A DNA stretch of 64,000 nt from Saccharothrix saharensis (GTDB taxonomy: Bacteria; Actinomycetota; Actinomycetes; Mycobacteriales; Pseudonocardiaceae), in the NCBI RefSeq assembly GCF_006716745.1, contig NZ_VFPP01000001.1, positions 3,534,001 through 3,598,000 of the forward strand, given 5' to 3'. The notes beneath the pieces were generated by a model. That model ran no database searches and was not told where the DNA came from. It worked only from the letters and a program-made list of their open reading frames with translations. Both the position numbers and the translations under genes were made by a program. Numbering within the stretch: the stretch's first letter is position 1; each line of letters opens with the position of its first letter. Below, piece by piece: positions 25,119-34,968 of this stretch.

Positions 25119-25730
25119 GTGATGGATCGCTTGGTGTGGATCGACTGCGAGATGACCGGCCTCGACCTGGGCAAGGACGCCTTGATCGAGATCGCGGCCC
25201 TGGTGACCGACGCGGAGCTGAACGTGCTCGGCGAGGGGGTCGACGTGGTGATCCACGCCGACGACACCGCGCTCGACTCGATGCCCGACGTCGTCATGCA
25301 GATGCACGCCAAGTCCGGGCTCACCGAGGAGGTCCGGCGGTCCACCGTGACGCTGGCCGACGCCGAGGCCCAGGTGCTGGCCTACATCAAGGAGTGGGTG
25401 CCGGACCCGCGCACCGCTCCCCTGGCGGGCAACTCGATCGCCACCGACCGCGGGTTCATCGCCCGCGACATGCCCGAGCTGGACGCCCACCTGCACTACC
25501 GGATGGTCGACGTGTCGTCGATCAAGGAGCTGTGCCGGCGGTGGTACCCGCGCATCTACTACGCGCAGCCGGGCAAGGGGCTGGCCCACCGCGCTCTGGC
25601 CGACATCAAGGAGTCGATCCGCGAGCTGGCCTACTACCGGCGCACGGCGTTCGTGCCGCAACCAGGGCCGACGTCGGAGCAGGCGCAGGCCGTGGCCGCC
25701 GAGCTGCTGGCCGCCGACGGGCAGAAATAG
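25119..25730 (+). CDS. orn: oligoribonuclease (3'-5' exoribonuclease, DEDDh family)
   Basis: A 203-residue exonuclease that finishes RNA decay by cutting 2-5 nt RNAs, including pGpG from c-di-GMP turnover. The DEDDh residues are visible: [10 protein letters not shown] (Asp and Glu), the third Asp in [12 protein letters not shown], and [14 protein letters not shown] with the catalytic His and last Asp. [14 protein letters not shown] is a family signature. The GTG at 25119 is followed at once by ATG; TAGGCT (25106-25111) lies 7 nt before GTG, arguing for a leaderless start there. Length is normal for the family. It is followed after 62 nt by tRNA-His. Confidence 0.96.
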   Translation: MMDRLVWIDCEMTGLDLGKDALIEIAALVTDAELNVLGEGVDVVIHADDTALDSMPDVVMQMHAKSGLTEEVRRSTVTLADAEAQVLAYIKEWVPDPRTAPLAGNSIATDRGFIARDMPELDAHLHYRMVDVSSIKELCRRWYPRIYYAQPGKGLAHRALADIKESIRELAYYRRTAFVPQPGPTSEQAQAVAAELLAADGQK

Positions 25731-25792
25731 GGTCGATTTCAGACCCGGCGGTAGGGCACTGTATGCTTCACGCGCCGGGTCAACCGGTCTTG

Positions 25793-25868
25793 GTGGGTGT
25801 AGCTCAGCTGGCAGAGCACTGGGTTGTGATCCCAGGTGTCGCGGGTTCAAGTCCCGTCACTCACCCCA
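25793..25868 (+). tRNA. tRNA-His (anticodon GTG), CCA encoded
   Basis: A full cloverleaf: acceptor GTGGGTG pairing with CACTCAC (one G-T), D arm GCTC/GAGC, anticodon stem CTGGG/CCCAG with loop TTGTGAT, and T arm GCGGG/CCCGT with TTCAAGT. The discriminator is C73 and a G lies at -1 (25792), both His identity features. CCA is encoded (25866-25868). TATGCT (25762-25767) is a plausible -10. Confidence 0.96.
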
Positions 25869-25874
25869 AGCGGA

Positions 25875-25909
25875 ACGCCCCTCGACGCCGTCGAGGGGCG
25901 TCTTCTTTT
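25875..25909 (+). terminator. terminator of tRNA-His
   Basis: A 12-bp stem (ACGCCCCTCGAC, 25875-25886, with its complement at 25890-25901) followed by TCTTCTTTT. This is one of the few hairpins in the window with a true T-rich tail. It lies 6 nt after the encoded CCA. Confidence 0.88.
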
Positions 25910-25924
25910 GCCCTGGAGTCGTCG

Positions 25925-27556
<1,632 letters not shown>

Positions 27557-27559
27557 GCG

Positions 27560-28762
27560 CTACTTCGCGCCGCCCTTGACCCACTCCTCCCACGGGATCT
27601 GCCAGTCGCCGTAGCCGTCGGTCGGCTCCAGCACCGGGCCGCCGGAGTTCGTCACGACCACGATGTCCCCGGGCTTGGAGATGTCGTAGACCCACCTGGC
27701 GTTCTCGGGCGAGAGGTTCAGGCAGCCGTGGCTGACGTTGCGCCTGCCCTGGTCCCCGATCGACCACGGCGCGCCGTGGAAGAAGATGCCGGAGTTGGAC
27801 ATCCGGACGGCCCAGTCGACCGGCGTGACGTAACCGCCCGCGTCCAGGGACAGGCCGTAGGTGCGGGAGTCCATCACCATGTGGTCGTGCTTCTCCATGG
27901 TGACGTAGACGCCCGTGGGGGTGGTGTTCTGCGCGTCGCCCATGGAGGTCGGCATGGTGCGCGCCACCTGGCCGTTGATCTTGGTGATGACCTGGTGCGA
28001 CTGGCCGTCGGCCTCGTGCACGACCGCGTCACCGATGGTGAAGGTGGACACGTGGTCCTCCTGGCCGTACACGCCGTTGCCGAGGTGCTTGCCGTAGATC
28101 TTGGCGTTGATGGTGGCCTTGGTGCCGGGCGCCCAGTAGGCCTTCGGGCGCCAGTGCACCTTCTGGTCGTCGAACCAGTAGAAGGCACCCTCGACGCTCG
28201 GTTCCGTGGTGATGGAGAGCATCGCCTCGGCGGCGGCCTTGTCGGTGACCGGCTCGTCGAACCGGAAGTGCACCGGCTGGCCGATGCCGACCGTCATGCC
28301 GTCGAACGGGAAGACCTCCGCGAGGAGCGTCTGGGTGCGCGGCTTGACGGTGGTGAAGGTCGAGGTCTTGGTGACGGGCTTGCCGTCCGCGCCCTCGCCG
28401 GTGACGGCCAGCTTGTAGGTCTTCTCGTAGCCCAGCGGCTCGGTGTTGGTCCACTGGAGACCGTCCGGGCTCACCTGGCCGGCCACGACCTTGCCCTCGG
28501 GGTTGGTCAGCGAGACCGCCGTGATCCTGCCGTCGGTGGCCGTGGCCACGACCGGCACACCGGGCGCCACGTCCACCGCCGCGTCCGCGGGACCGGTGCT
28601 CAACGACACGGGCTTGGGCGGCGGTGTGGACGAAGTGGTGGACGTCTCACCGGACGCGGCCCCGGTCGAGGCGGAGCCCGACGAACAACTTGTGATCAAC
28701 GTCGCGACCAACCCGATCGCGACGATCCCCAGCGCTCTGCGCGCCCCCCGCATGCGGTACAT
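27560..28762 (-). CDS. L,D-transpeptidase lipoprotein (LdtMt2-like)
   Basis: A 400-residue cell-wall enzyme that makes 3-3 cross-links in peptidoglycan. The signal peptide ends in a lipobox LITSC (Cys26). Two Ig-like domains follow (starting about PVSLSTGPADAAVDV and SITTEPSVEGAFYW). The YkuD domain holds HGAPWSIGDQGRRNVSHGC, with catalytic Cys347 in SHGCLN and the upstream His. Size and domain order match mycobacterial LdtMt2 (catalytic Cys354 of 408). ATG 28762 has GGAGG 5 nt upstream; the longer frame is rejected. The long extended C-terminal segment (GDWQIPWEEWVKGG) also fits the Ldt class. Confidence 0.92.
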   Translation of the reverse strand: MYRMRGARRALGIVAIGLVATLITSCSSGSASTGAASGETSTTSSTPPPKPVSLSTGPADAAVDVAPGVPVVATATDGRITAVSLTNPEGKVVAGQVSPDGLQWTNTEPLGYEKTYKLAVTGEGADGKPVTKTSTFTTVKPRTQTLLAEVFPFDGMTVGIGQPVHFRFDEPVTDKAAAEAMLSITTEPSVEGAFYWFDDQKVHWRPKAYWAPGTKATINAKIYGKHLGNGVYGQEDHVSTFTIGDAVVHEADGQSHQVITKINGQVARTMPTSMGDAQNTTPTGVYVTMEKHDHMVMDSRTYGLSLDAGGYVTPVDWAVRMSNSGIFFHGAPWSIGDQGRRNVSHGCLNLSPENARWVYDISKPGDIVVVTNSGGPVLEPTDGYGDWQIPWEEWVKGGAK

Positions 28763-28933
28763 CCCGTCCTCCGCTTCGTCCCCAGAACGCCTTGACAGCC
28801 CGCGACGAGAGCCTGTCGGCGTCCCCTGACAAGGTGACGCCTGGAGGGTTGACGATGTTGCCCGAGATGCTGGATCGTTACCAAGGCGAAGTTCCCCCTG
28901 CACCAGGGCGGCACACCTGCCCTGACCAGGCGA

Positions 28934-28962
28934 TTGGGAGCTGAGAGAGACGCTGTGCTAAT
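28934..28962 (+). promoter_or_regulatory. sigma70-type promoter of tRNA-Lys
   Basis: TTGGGA (28934-28939) and GCTAAT (28957-28962) at 17-bp spacing form a good vegetative promoter. TSS would fall near 28969, about 27 nt before the mature tRNA. An overlapping TAATGT at 28959-28964 is an alternative -10. Confidence 0.6.
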
Positions 28963-28995
28963 GTTCTTCGCGTCGGACGGAGCAAGGAAGTCCGA

Positions 28996-29068
<73 letters not shown>

Positions 29069-29073
29069 CAATA

Positions 29074-29112
29074 CGAAGAAGCAGGTCGGCATTGCGCCGA
29101 CCTGCTTCTTCG
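29074..29112 (+). terminator. terminator of tRNA-Lys
   Basis: A perfect 17-bp stem (CGAAGAAGCAGGTCGGC, 29074-29090, with its complement at 29096-29112), loop ATTGC, then TTTCTCC. It starts 6 nt after the tRNA and is unusually long. Confidence 0.9.
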
Positions 29113-29165
29113 TTTCTCCGGTGGTTTTCGGCGGGCGCGCAATCGCATTGTTCGCCCGGCCGCGA

Positions 29166-29798
29166 TCAGCCGAAGGCAAGCGCTATTCGCCGGCTCGCCA
29201 GCAACCGGGTCCGCCGGACTTCCCCGTCGAGGACGGCGTCGGTGTTGCGGTCCAGGCGGTCGTAGGACTTGGCCAGCAGCCAGTGGGCCGCCTCTGCCCC
29301 GATCGGGGTCAGCGGGCCCTGGTCGGACAGGCGGGTGCGGGCGGTGGTGACGTCGCGGGTCACGAAGGCGGTGCGGACTTCGCCGCCGGACAGCTCGTCG
29401 ATCAGGAACACCATGGCGTGCTCCGCGGTGGCGAACGTGTACGTGCAGATCAGGGCCAGGTAGCCGGCGTCGATCGACCGGTCGCAGATCCAGGCGCCGC
29501 CGACGGTCAGGGCGGGGCCCGCGGGCGTCACGGCGTTCGCCGCCCACTCGCGCGGGCGGCCGGTGAGCACGGCGGCCAGGACGCGCAGCAGGGCGTGGTT
29601 GCGGCGGCTGGGCAGCGACACGGCGTGCTCGATCAGGCCCGCCCAGAACTCCTCGTCCGGGCGGAGGTCCGCGACCGCGCTGCTGACGGTCAGTTCGGCC
29701 TCCAGCGGGTCGAGCAGGTGCGGCAGGGCGCGGCAGCGGTGGACGACCAGGCGTTGCGCCGTGGTCAGCGGCGTCCCCTGTGGACGGTGCACCACCAT
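29166..29798 (-). CDS. hypothetical protein (helical, about 210 residues)
   Basis: The frame from ATG 29798 encodes 210 residues with no signal or membrane segment: LTTAQRLVVHRCRALPHLLD, WAGLIEHAVSLPSRRNHALL, then a mixed region with GGAWICDRSIDAGYLALICT and YTFATAEHAMVFLIDELSGG, ending HWLLAKSYDRLDRN and a basic tail. I do not recognise a family. GTG 29837 would add 13 basic residues; neither start has a strong ribosome site. It is divergent from the DUF2786 gene across 122 nt and ends 53 nt from the tRNA-Lys terminator. Codon bias is like its neighbours, so it is probably expressed. Confidence 0.55.
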   Translation of the reverse strand: MVVHRPQGTPLTTAQRLVVHRCRALPHLLDPLEAELTVSSAVADLRPDEEFWAGLIEHAVSLPSRRNHALLRVLAAVLTGRPREWAANAVTPAGPALTVGGAWICDRSIDAGYLALICTYTFATAEHAMVFLIDELSGGEVRTAFVTRDVTTARTRLSDQGPLTPIGAEAAHWLLAKSYDRLDRNTDAVLDGEVRRTRLLASRRIALAFG

Positions 29799-29920
29799 GA
29801 TCGGTCGCCGTTTCGGGACCTGCGTCTTCCGGCTCACCGCGCGAGGCTGGCACGTCGGGGTCCGCGTGGGGCGCAACGCGCACCGGCTGCGGCGACACCA
29901 CACCCGAAAGGGGACAATCG

Positions 29921-31042
29921 GTGGTCGTGGACTCCCTGCGCGAGGCGTTGTGGCGGGCCGCGGCGAACCGCCGGGCCCGGCTGCCGCGCACCTCCTCCCT
30001 CCCACCGGCCGAAGTGGACGACGCGGTGCAGGCGGTGTTGAGGCGTGCGTTCGAGCACCTGTGGGAACACGGCTGGCTGCCCTACGACGTGTACGAGGTC
30101 GTGCGGCGCAACGAGGACGAGCGCGCGCTGTCGTTCCTGGTCGACTCGCTGGCGCTGGAGGCGTCCCGCTATCCCGCGCTGCACCCGCGCTGGCGGGAGC
30201 AGCTGGCGGAGATCGGGGCCGCGGTGTGGTGGGACGCCGACCAGCCGCACCTCGACCAGTGGGCCCGCCGGCACATCGAGCTGCGCGACGACGCCGTGGC
30301 CGCCGCGGTGGCGGTGCTGGCGGTGCTCGTCACGTTGCCCGCGCTGCCGGTGATCGTGCCGAAGCCGGGGACGCCGCTGGCCGCGATCGACCACCACCAC
30401 GTCGACCCGAAGATCCTCAACCGGGTGCGGGGGCTCTTGGCCAAGGCCGAGTCGACCGCGTTCCCGGACGAGGCGGAGGCGCTGTCGGCCAAGGCGCAGG
30501 AGCTCGTGACGCGGCACGCGTTGGAGCGGATGCCCTTGGAGGCGCCGACGACGACGTCCCGCCGGTTGTGGCTGGACAAGCGGTACTTCGACGGCAAGGC
30601 GCACGTCGTGCACGTGGTCGCGGAGGCCAACCGCTGCCGTGCCGTGGTGTACGACCTGGGGTTCGTGGCGCTGGTCGGCGAGGAGCTCGACCTGGAGATC
30701 GTGGAGCTGCTGTCGGCGTCGCTGCTGGTCCAGGCGACGCGGGCGATGGTCGCGGCGGGTGACAAGGCGCGCAAGGGCGACGAGGCCCGGTCGGCGGCGT
30801 TCCGCAAGTCGTTCCTGCTGTCCTACGCCCACCGGATCGGGGAGCGGTTGCGCGCGGCGAACGAGGTGCCCGCCGACGACGACCGGCTGCTGCCCGTGCT
30901 GGCGGAGCGGAAGAAGGCGGTGGAGGAGTACTTCGGCTCGATGTTCAGCCGGACTGTCGCCAAGTCGACGCCGGTGCGCAGCGCGGCGGGGTGGGACGCG
31001 GGTCGCTCGGCGGCGGACCGGGCGAACCTGTCGATCACCTGA
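29921..31042 (+). CDS. DUF2786 domain protein
   Basis: A 373-residue soluble protein. Residues about 1-150 are helical (LREALWRAAANRRARLP and VYEVVRRNEDERALSFLVDS). Residues about 158-200 are the DUF2786 motif (DPKILNRVRGLLAKAESTAF PDEAEALSAKAQEL split here by its conserved FPDEAEA), found in many phage and actinobacterial proteins of unknown role, followed by a DUF7168-like alpha/beta region and a helical tail with AYFRK-type lysines. GTG 29921 was used. It lies next to the methyltransferase/Vsr locus, and DUF2786 proteins are often seen near DNA-modification or mobile functions, but no activity has been established that I can cite. Confidence 0.75.
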   Translation: MVVDSLREALWRAAANRRARLPRTSSLPPAEVDDAVQAVLRRAFEHLWEHGWLPYDVYEVVRRNEDERALSFLVDSLALEASRYPALHPRWREQLAEIGAAVWWDADQPHLDQWARRHIELRDDAVAAAVAVLAVLVTLPALPVIVPKPGTPLAAIDHHHVDPKILNRVRGLLAKAESTAFPDEAEALSAKAQELVTRHALERMPLEAPTTTSRRLWLDKRYFDGKAHVVHVVAEANRCRAVVYDLGFVALVGEELDLEIVELLSASLLVQATRAMVAAGDKARKGDEARSAAFRKSFLLSYAHRIGERLRAANEVPADDDRLLPVLAERKKAVEEYFGSMFSRTVAKSTPVRSAAGWDAGRSAADRANLSIT

Positions 31043-31060
31043 CCTGCGGTTTCCCCGGAA

Positions 31061-31083
31061 CTGTCGGTGGTCGTCCGTACTCT
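31061..31083 (+). promoter_or_regulatory. RecA-NDp/PafBC-type DNA-damage promoter
   Basis: CTGTCGGTG (31061-31069), 8 nt, TACTCT (31078-31083) matches the LexA-independent actinobacterial damage promoter consensus TTGTCRGTG-N8-TANNNT at all but the first position, with exact spacing. The start codon lies 7 nt further on, so the transcript would be leaderless. In mycobacteria this element is activated by PafBC after DNA damage. Confidence 0.75.
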
Positions 31084-31090
31084 CCGCGTC

Positions 31091-31807
31091 ATGACCACCG
31101 CGATGGAAGTGCGCCGGCTGTTCAACGTCACGCAGGAGACCCGGTTCCACTTCAACCACTGGTACAGCGGGCGCAAGCACGTCGTGGGGCACGTGATGGC
31201 GCACGAGTCCGTGGCCGTGCACCGGGTCACCCCCGACGAGGTCGAGGCCGCGTGCCGGAGCGCGCCGCGGGCGGGTCCGGCGGACGTGCCGGAGATCCGG
31301 GGTTGGCGGCCGGACTTCGCCTTCGCGCACGTGGCGCACCACGTGGTCGAGGCGCTGGGCCGATTACCGGGCTGGCCGGAGTTCCGCGAGTTCTGCGAGG
31401 CCGACGAGCGGGCGCGGGGCATGTTGTGGACGCCGGCCCGCGAGGTGATCGCCGAGGTGGGGCCGGCGGGGCGGGCGGCCTTGCGCAACCGGGTGGTGTC
31501 CGAGTTCCTGGGGTTCCTGCGGGACGTGTACGTGGTCACGGTGTTGCGCGGGCACGGGCTGGACGTGCGGGTGCACCCGTTGGCGGACACCGTGTTCAAG
31601 GTGGACGCGTGGGTGGAGCGGCTGATCCTCAACCCGCGTGGCGGTGGGCAGCGGTCGGCGGAGCTGCTGGTGCACGCGATGCCGCCGTTCTTCTTCGCGG
31701 ACCTGGGGGTGAGCGAGTACACGCAGGTGGGCGCGGCGGTGCTGCCCGTGCGGGCCCAACTGGACCGGGCGGCGCGGCGGCTGCGGGACGTGCTGCACCC
31801 CGGGTGA
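31091..31807 (+). CDS. unrecognised protein at the Vsr/methyltransferase locus, candidate damage-induced nuclease or restriction partner
   Basis: A 238-residue soluble protein from ATG 31091, placed 7 nt after the -10 of a PafBC-type promoter. The sequence starts MTTAMEVRRLFNVTQETRFHF, has PEIRGWRPDFAFAHVAHHVV in the middle, and a C-terminal block with HGLDVRVHPLADTVFKVDAW followed by VERLIL. The alternation of a helix (FLGFLRDVYVVTVLRGHG), a strand and an acidic/lysine strand (TVFKVDAWV) is compatible with a PD-(D/E)xK-like nuclease core, but no complete D...ExK motif can be proven by eye. The gene precedes vsr and the cytosine methyltransferase on the same strand by 14 nt. I do not recognise the family; a nuclease role is inference from context. 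Confidence 0.55.
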   Translation: MTTAMEVRRLFNVTQETRFHFNHWYSGRKHVVGHVMAHESVAVHRVTPDEVEAACRSAPRAGPADVPEIRGWRPDFAFAHVAHHVVEALGRLPGWPEFREFCEADERARGMLWTPAREVIAEVGPAGRAALRNRVVSEFLGFLRDVYVVTVLRGHGLDVRVHPLADTVFKVDAWVERLILNPRGGGQRSAELLVHAMPPFFFADLGVSEYTQVGAAVLPVRAQLDRAARRLRDVLHPG

Positions 31808-31821
31808 GTCATGATGGCCGG

Positions 31822-32247
31822 GTGCCGAACCTGGAGACGACGGACGACGTCCGCGCCCGGATGAGCAAGCAGCGGTCCCGTGACACGGGCATCGAGGTGG
31901 CGTTGCGGCGTGAACTGCACCGGTTGGGGCTGCGGTACCGGGTGCACCAGCGGCCGGTGCGCGCGGTGCGGCGGGAGGCGGACGTGGTGTTCGGGCCGGC
32001 CAAGGTGGCGGTGTTCGTGGACGGGTGCTTCTGGCACGGCTGCCCGGAGCACGGCACCTGGCCCAAGCGCAACGGGGAGTTCTGGCGGACGAAGATCGAG
32101 GCGAACCAGGCGCGTGACGCGAACACCGACCAGGTGCTGGCCGACGCCGGGTGGCTCGCGGTGCGGGTCTGGGAGCACGAGGACCCGACCGTCGCGGCGA
32201 GTCGGGTGCGGACGGCGGTGCTGGCGCGGCGCGGTCGGCTAGCCTGA
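31822..32247 (+). CDS. vsr: very short patch repair endonuclease (Vsr)
   Basis: A 141-residue Vsr endonuclease, which nicks T:G mismatches arising from deamination of 5-methylcytosine. Family marks are complete: TTDDVRARMSKQRSRDTGIE at the N-terminus with the catalytic Asp region, VFVDGCFWHGCPEHGTWPK with the structural zinc ligands (Cys, His) and the active-site Asp, EFWRTKIEANQARD, and VRVWEHED near the C-terminus. GTG 31822 is used; CATGAT (31810-31815) lies 6 nt before it. It is 4 nt upstream of the methyltransferase gene, the normal pairing for protecting methylated sites from mutation. Confidence 0.95.
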   Translation: MPNLETTDDVRARMSKQRSRDTGIEVALRRELHRLGLRYRVHQRPVRAVRREADVVFGPAKVAVFVDGCFWHGCPEHGTWPKRNGEFWRTKIEANQARDANTDQVLADAGWLAVRVWEHEDPTVAASRVRTAVLARRGRLA

Positions 32248-32251
32248 GCCC

Positions 32252-33349
32252 GTGCTGTCCATGATCGACCTGTTCGCCGGCTGCGGTGGCATGACCTCCG
32301 GGTTCGCCGCGGCGGGCGGCTACCGGCCGGTCATGGCGGTCGAGTGGGACCTGCACGCGGCGGCCACGTACGCGGCGAACTTCGGCGAGGACCACATCCG
32401 CTGGTCGGACATCGCGGCCGTGCCGGACAGCGCGATCCCCGAGGTGGACGTGATCGTCGGCGGTCCGCCGTGCCAGGGTTTCTCGAACCTGGGCTCGAAG
32501 GACGTCAACGATCCGCGCAACTCGCTGTGGCGGGAGTACCTGCGGTTCGTGCGGCGGGCCCGGCCGTCGGTGTTCGTCATCGAGAACGTCGACCGGTTCC
32601 TGGCGTCGACCGAGTTCGCGTTGCTGCAGGCGGAGACCGAGGGCTACGAGCTGAGCCACGGCATCCTGCTCGCGGCGGATTTCGGCGTGCCGCAGCGGCG
32701 GCGGCGCACGATCGTGATCGGCTCGCGGATCGGGCGCATCCCGCTGCCGGTCGCGACGCACCCGCGCGGACGTTGGCACACGGTCGGTGACGTGCTGCGC
32801 GGCCTGCCGGAGCGGCCGGTGACGACGTCGTTGCCGACCTCGGTGGTGGAGTTCTTCGGGCGTGAGCTGCCCGGCCCGTTCAAGAGCCCGGACCTGCACA
32901 TCGGCCGCAACCCCACGCCGTTGTCGTTGGAGCGGTACCGGCACATCCCGCCGGGCGGGGGCCGGTTCGACCTGCCGCCGGACCTGCTGCCCCGGTGTTG
33001 GCGGGAGAAGAAGAGCGGCACGACCGACGTGATGGGCCGGATGCGGTGGGACGAGCCGTCGCTGACCATCCGCACCGAGTTCTACAAGCCGGAGAAGGGC
33101 CGCTACCTGCACCCGCAGTGGGAGCCGGGTGAGGACGGCCACCGGGTCGACCGCCCGATCACGCACCTGGAGGCGGCACGCCTGCAGTCGTTCCCGGACT
33201 CGTTCGAGTGGTGCGGCTCGAAGATCGAGGTGGCGCGGCAGATCGGCAACGCCGTGCCGCCGTCGTTGGCGCGGGCCATCGCCGAGCACCTCAAGCCGTA
33301 CCTGACGGGCTCGGAGCCGACCGCGCCGACGTGCCCGCTCTGCCCCTGA
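32252..33349 (+). CDS. DNA (cytosine-5) methyltransferase
   Basis: A 365-residue C5-methylase with the ordered motifs: I (MIDLFAGCGGMTSGF), IV (VIVGGPPCQGFSNLG with catalytic Cys), VI (FVIENV), VIII (FGVPQRRRRTIVIGSR), a target-recognition region about 190-290, and X (VARQIGNAVPPSLA). All catalytic residues are present. The Vsr gene directly upstream indicates a fixed methylated site, as in Dcm-like systems, but the recognised sequence cannot be read. Whether a restriction enzyme accompanies it depends on the identity of the gene at 31091. GTG 32252 lies 6 nt after TAGCCT. Confidence 0.95.
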   Translation: MLSMIDLFAGCGGMTSGFAAAGGYRPVMAVEWDLHAAATYAANFGEDHIRWSDIAAVPDSAIPEVDVIVGGPPCQGFSNLGSKDVNDPRNSLWREYLRFVRRARPSVFVIENVDRFLASTEFALLQAETEGYELSHGILLAADFGVPQRRRRTIVIGSRIGRIPLPVATHPRGRWHTVGDVLRGLPERPVTTSLPTSVVEFFGRELPGPFKSPDLHIGRNPTPLSLERYRHIPPGGGRFDLPPDLLPRCWREKKSGTTDVMGRMRWDEPSLTIRTEFYKPEKGRYLHPQWEPGEDGHRVDRPITHLEAARLQSFPDSFEWCGSKIEVARQIGNAVPPSLARAIAEHLKPYLTGSEPTAPTCPLCP

Positions 33350-33390
33350 TCGGACATTCGCTCCTCCGGTCCTCCGGCACGGGCCCGGAA

Positions 33391-33413
33391 TTGTCGGACC
33401 CCTCCGCTAGCGT
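33391..33413 (+). promoter_or_regulatory. RecA-NDp/PafBC-like promoter, near match
   Basis: TTGTCGGAC (33391-33399), 8 nt, TAGCGT (33408-33413) fits TTGTCRGTG-N8-TANNNT with two changes at the end of the first box. The start codon ATG 33421 follows after 7 nt. The same CCCGGAA leads into the box here and at 31061, hinting at a shared promoter class. Confidence 0.55.
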
Positions 33414-33420
33414 CATCACC

Positions 33421-33951
33421 ATGACGACAACCACGTACGAGAACGCGGTCCGCATCGGCTCCACGACCTACCAGGTGGTGGCCACCGCCGACCCGGACCT
33501 CTCCGTCGACCTGGCCGGTGTCGACGCCGCGGGCGCCATGGTGGCCGAGGGCGCGATCCGGATGCCGGCCGACGCCGGCGCGAAGATCGGCAGGCTGCTG
33601 GCGCAGGTGCTGGAGGCGTTGGGCAGGCTCAGCGCACCGTCCTCGCTCTCACCGCGCGACCGCCCGGCGAACGCCAACCAACCGTGGACCCGGGACCTGG
33701 ACGACGGCCTGCGCGCCGACTGGCTGGCCGCCACCACCGACACCCCGACCACCGACCTGATCCGCTCGATCGCGAAGCGCCTGGAACGCTCGCCCACCTC
33801 GATCAGGTCACGGCTGGCCAGGGTGGGCTGCGACCCGGACGTGCCCGGCCGGGTCCTGTCGGAGGAGGGCGCGGAGGTGTTCCGGGTTCAGGGTCGGGAT
33901 CAGGGCCGGGTCAGGGGCAAACCCGATTCGGGGGGTGAGGGCGTCGAGTGA
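33421..33951 (+). CDS. hypothetical protein with C-terminal HTH-like segment
   Basis: A 176-residue protein. The N-terminal half is beta-rich (AVRIGSTTYQVVATADPDLS, VDAAGAMVAEGAIRMPA) then a helix (GAKIGRLLAQVLEALGRLS). After a polar linker comes a helical block resembling a helix-turn-helix (TTDLIRSIAKRLERSPTSIR, SRLARVGCDPDVPGR), as in proteins that group helicase or nuclease functions with a small DNA-binding tail. The last 30 residues are Gly/Arg/Glu-rich. ATG 33421 lies 7 nt after the -10 of the damage-type promoter. Function unknown; a role in the DNA-damage response is inferred only from the promoter. Confidence 0.6.
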   Translation: MTTTTYENAVRIGSTTYQVVATADPDLSVDLAGVDAAGAMVAEGAIRMPADAGAKIGRLLAQVLEALGRLSAPSSLSPRDRPANANQPWTRDLDDGLRADWLAATTDTPTTDLIRSIAKRLERSPTSIRSRLARVGCDPDVPGRVLSEEGAEVFRVQGRDQGRVRGKPDSGGEGVE

Positions 33952-33990
33952 TGCTCGTGGTGGACGCGTAGGGCGAGGAAAGGACCTCTC

Positions 33991-34260
33991 GTGGAGATCA
34001 CCGGGCTCATCTCGGCGCTCGTCATCGGCGTGATCGTCGGTGGCCTGGGACGGCTGGTCGTGCCGGGCAGGCAGAAGATCTCGATGGTGATGACGCTCGT
34101 GGTCGGCATCGCGGCGGCCCTGGTGGGCACGTTCGCCGCGTCGGTCCTCGGCGTCTCGGACACCTCGGGCATCGACTGGATCGAACTGGCCCTCCAAGTC
34201 GGCCTGGCCGCCGTCGGCGTCACCACCCTGGCCCGCCGGAGGTCCCACCAACCCCGGTGA
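33991..34260 (+). CDS. GlsB/YeaQ/YmgE family small membrane protein
   Basis: An 89-residue integral membrane protein with three hydrophobic helices: LISALVIGVIVGGLGRLVVP, MVMTLVVGIAAALVGTFAA and ELALQVGLAAVGVTTLA. The GRLVVPGRQ loop after helix 1 is the family mark (G-x-L-x-x-P-G-x-x). Such transglycosylase-associated proteins are stress-induced in many bacteria; no enzymatic activity is known. GTG 33991 follows AGGAAAGGA. The hairpin at 34267 ends the transcript. Confidence 0.85.
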   Translation: MEITGLISALVIGVIVGGLGRLVVPGRQKISMVMTLVVGIAAALVGTFAASVLGVSDTSGIDWIELALQVGLAAVGVTTLARRRSHQPR

Positions 34261-34266
34261 CACGGC

Positions 34267-34303
34267 GGGCAGGCCGCCCGGTCCGATCCCGTCCGGCCTG
34301 CCC
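34267..34303 (+). terminator. terminator of the GlsB-type gene
   Basis: Stem GGGCAGGCCG (34267-34276) with its complement at 34294-34303, loop 17 nt, 7 nt after the stop codon. There is no T-tract. Confidence 0.6.
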
Positions 34304-34968
34304 ACCACCCCTCTCCCGGCTCGAACACGAACCTGGTACCGCCCGTCCCGACCTGGACCGCGCGCAAGCCCGCAGGACAACCGACCCGCGCCAGCCCACC
34401 GGCCGAGTCGGCTTGCCGAGCCGAGCTGAGGCCAACGCTGCGTCGGTCCACCCCCGCCGGGCCGACCGGGGTCGCACCCGGGTCCGGTTCGAGCAACGTC
34501 GGGCGGGGCGCGGCTGCCTGATCGGGTCTCGACTGGCAGGCAAGGCGGGTGTCGCCGGTCGAGGGTGAACGGTGACGCCCCGGCTTGGGCCGGACAACGG
34601 TCGGTCGGGGCGAACCTGCCAGGCGCTGCCCCAGCCGGGTCCTGGACTTCCCGGGCTGGGCACGCTGCCCTCAGCCTCCTCCGGCGCTCCCCGGCGGCTC
34701 GGGCTTCTGCGGCGGAATGGCCGGGGTGCTCGCGGGGTGTTGTGCCGGCCGCACCCGATCGAGCGGACTGGGCCGGCCGAGCTGCCCGGCTCGGGCCGGA
34801 CCTGGTTGGGCCCGGAGCTGGTCGGCGCACATCGACGTGGGCACGGTCGGCCCACGCAGGCGGCACGGGCAGGGGTCGGCGCGGGCAGCGTCCGGGCCGG
34901 GCAGAGGTCGAGGTGGGCACCGGTCGGGCCGGGAGGGGGCGGTGCGGGCGCGGTTGGGTGGGGGCGAA
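34304..34968. other. 665-nt gene-poor stretch before the SNF2 gene
   Basis: No convincing gene was seen. Open frames exist on both strands but they are Pro/Arg/Gly-rich, lack ribosome sites and look like composition artefacts. The segment has phrases that recur with variation, such as GTGGGCACGGTCGG and GTGGGCACCGGTCGGGCC, and a palindromic CCGGCCGAGCTGCCCGGCTCGG near 34772. It could hold a long leader, a structured RNA or simply decayed sequence. Confidence 0.4.
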
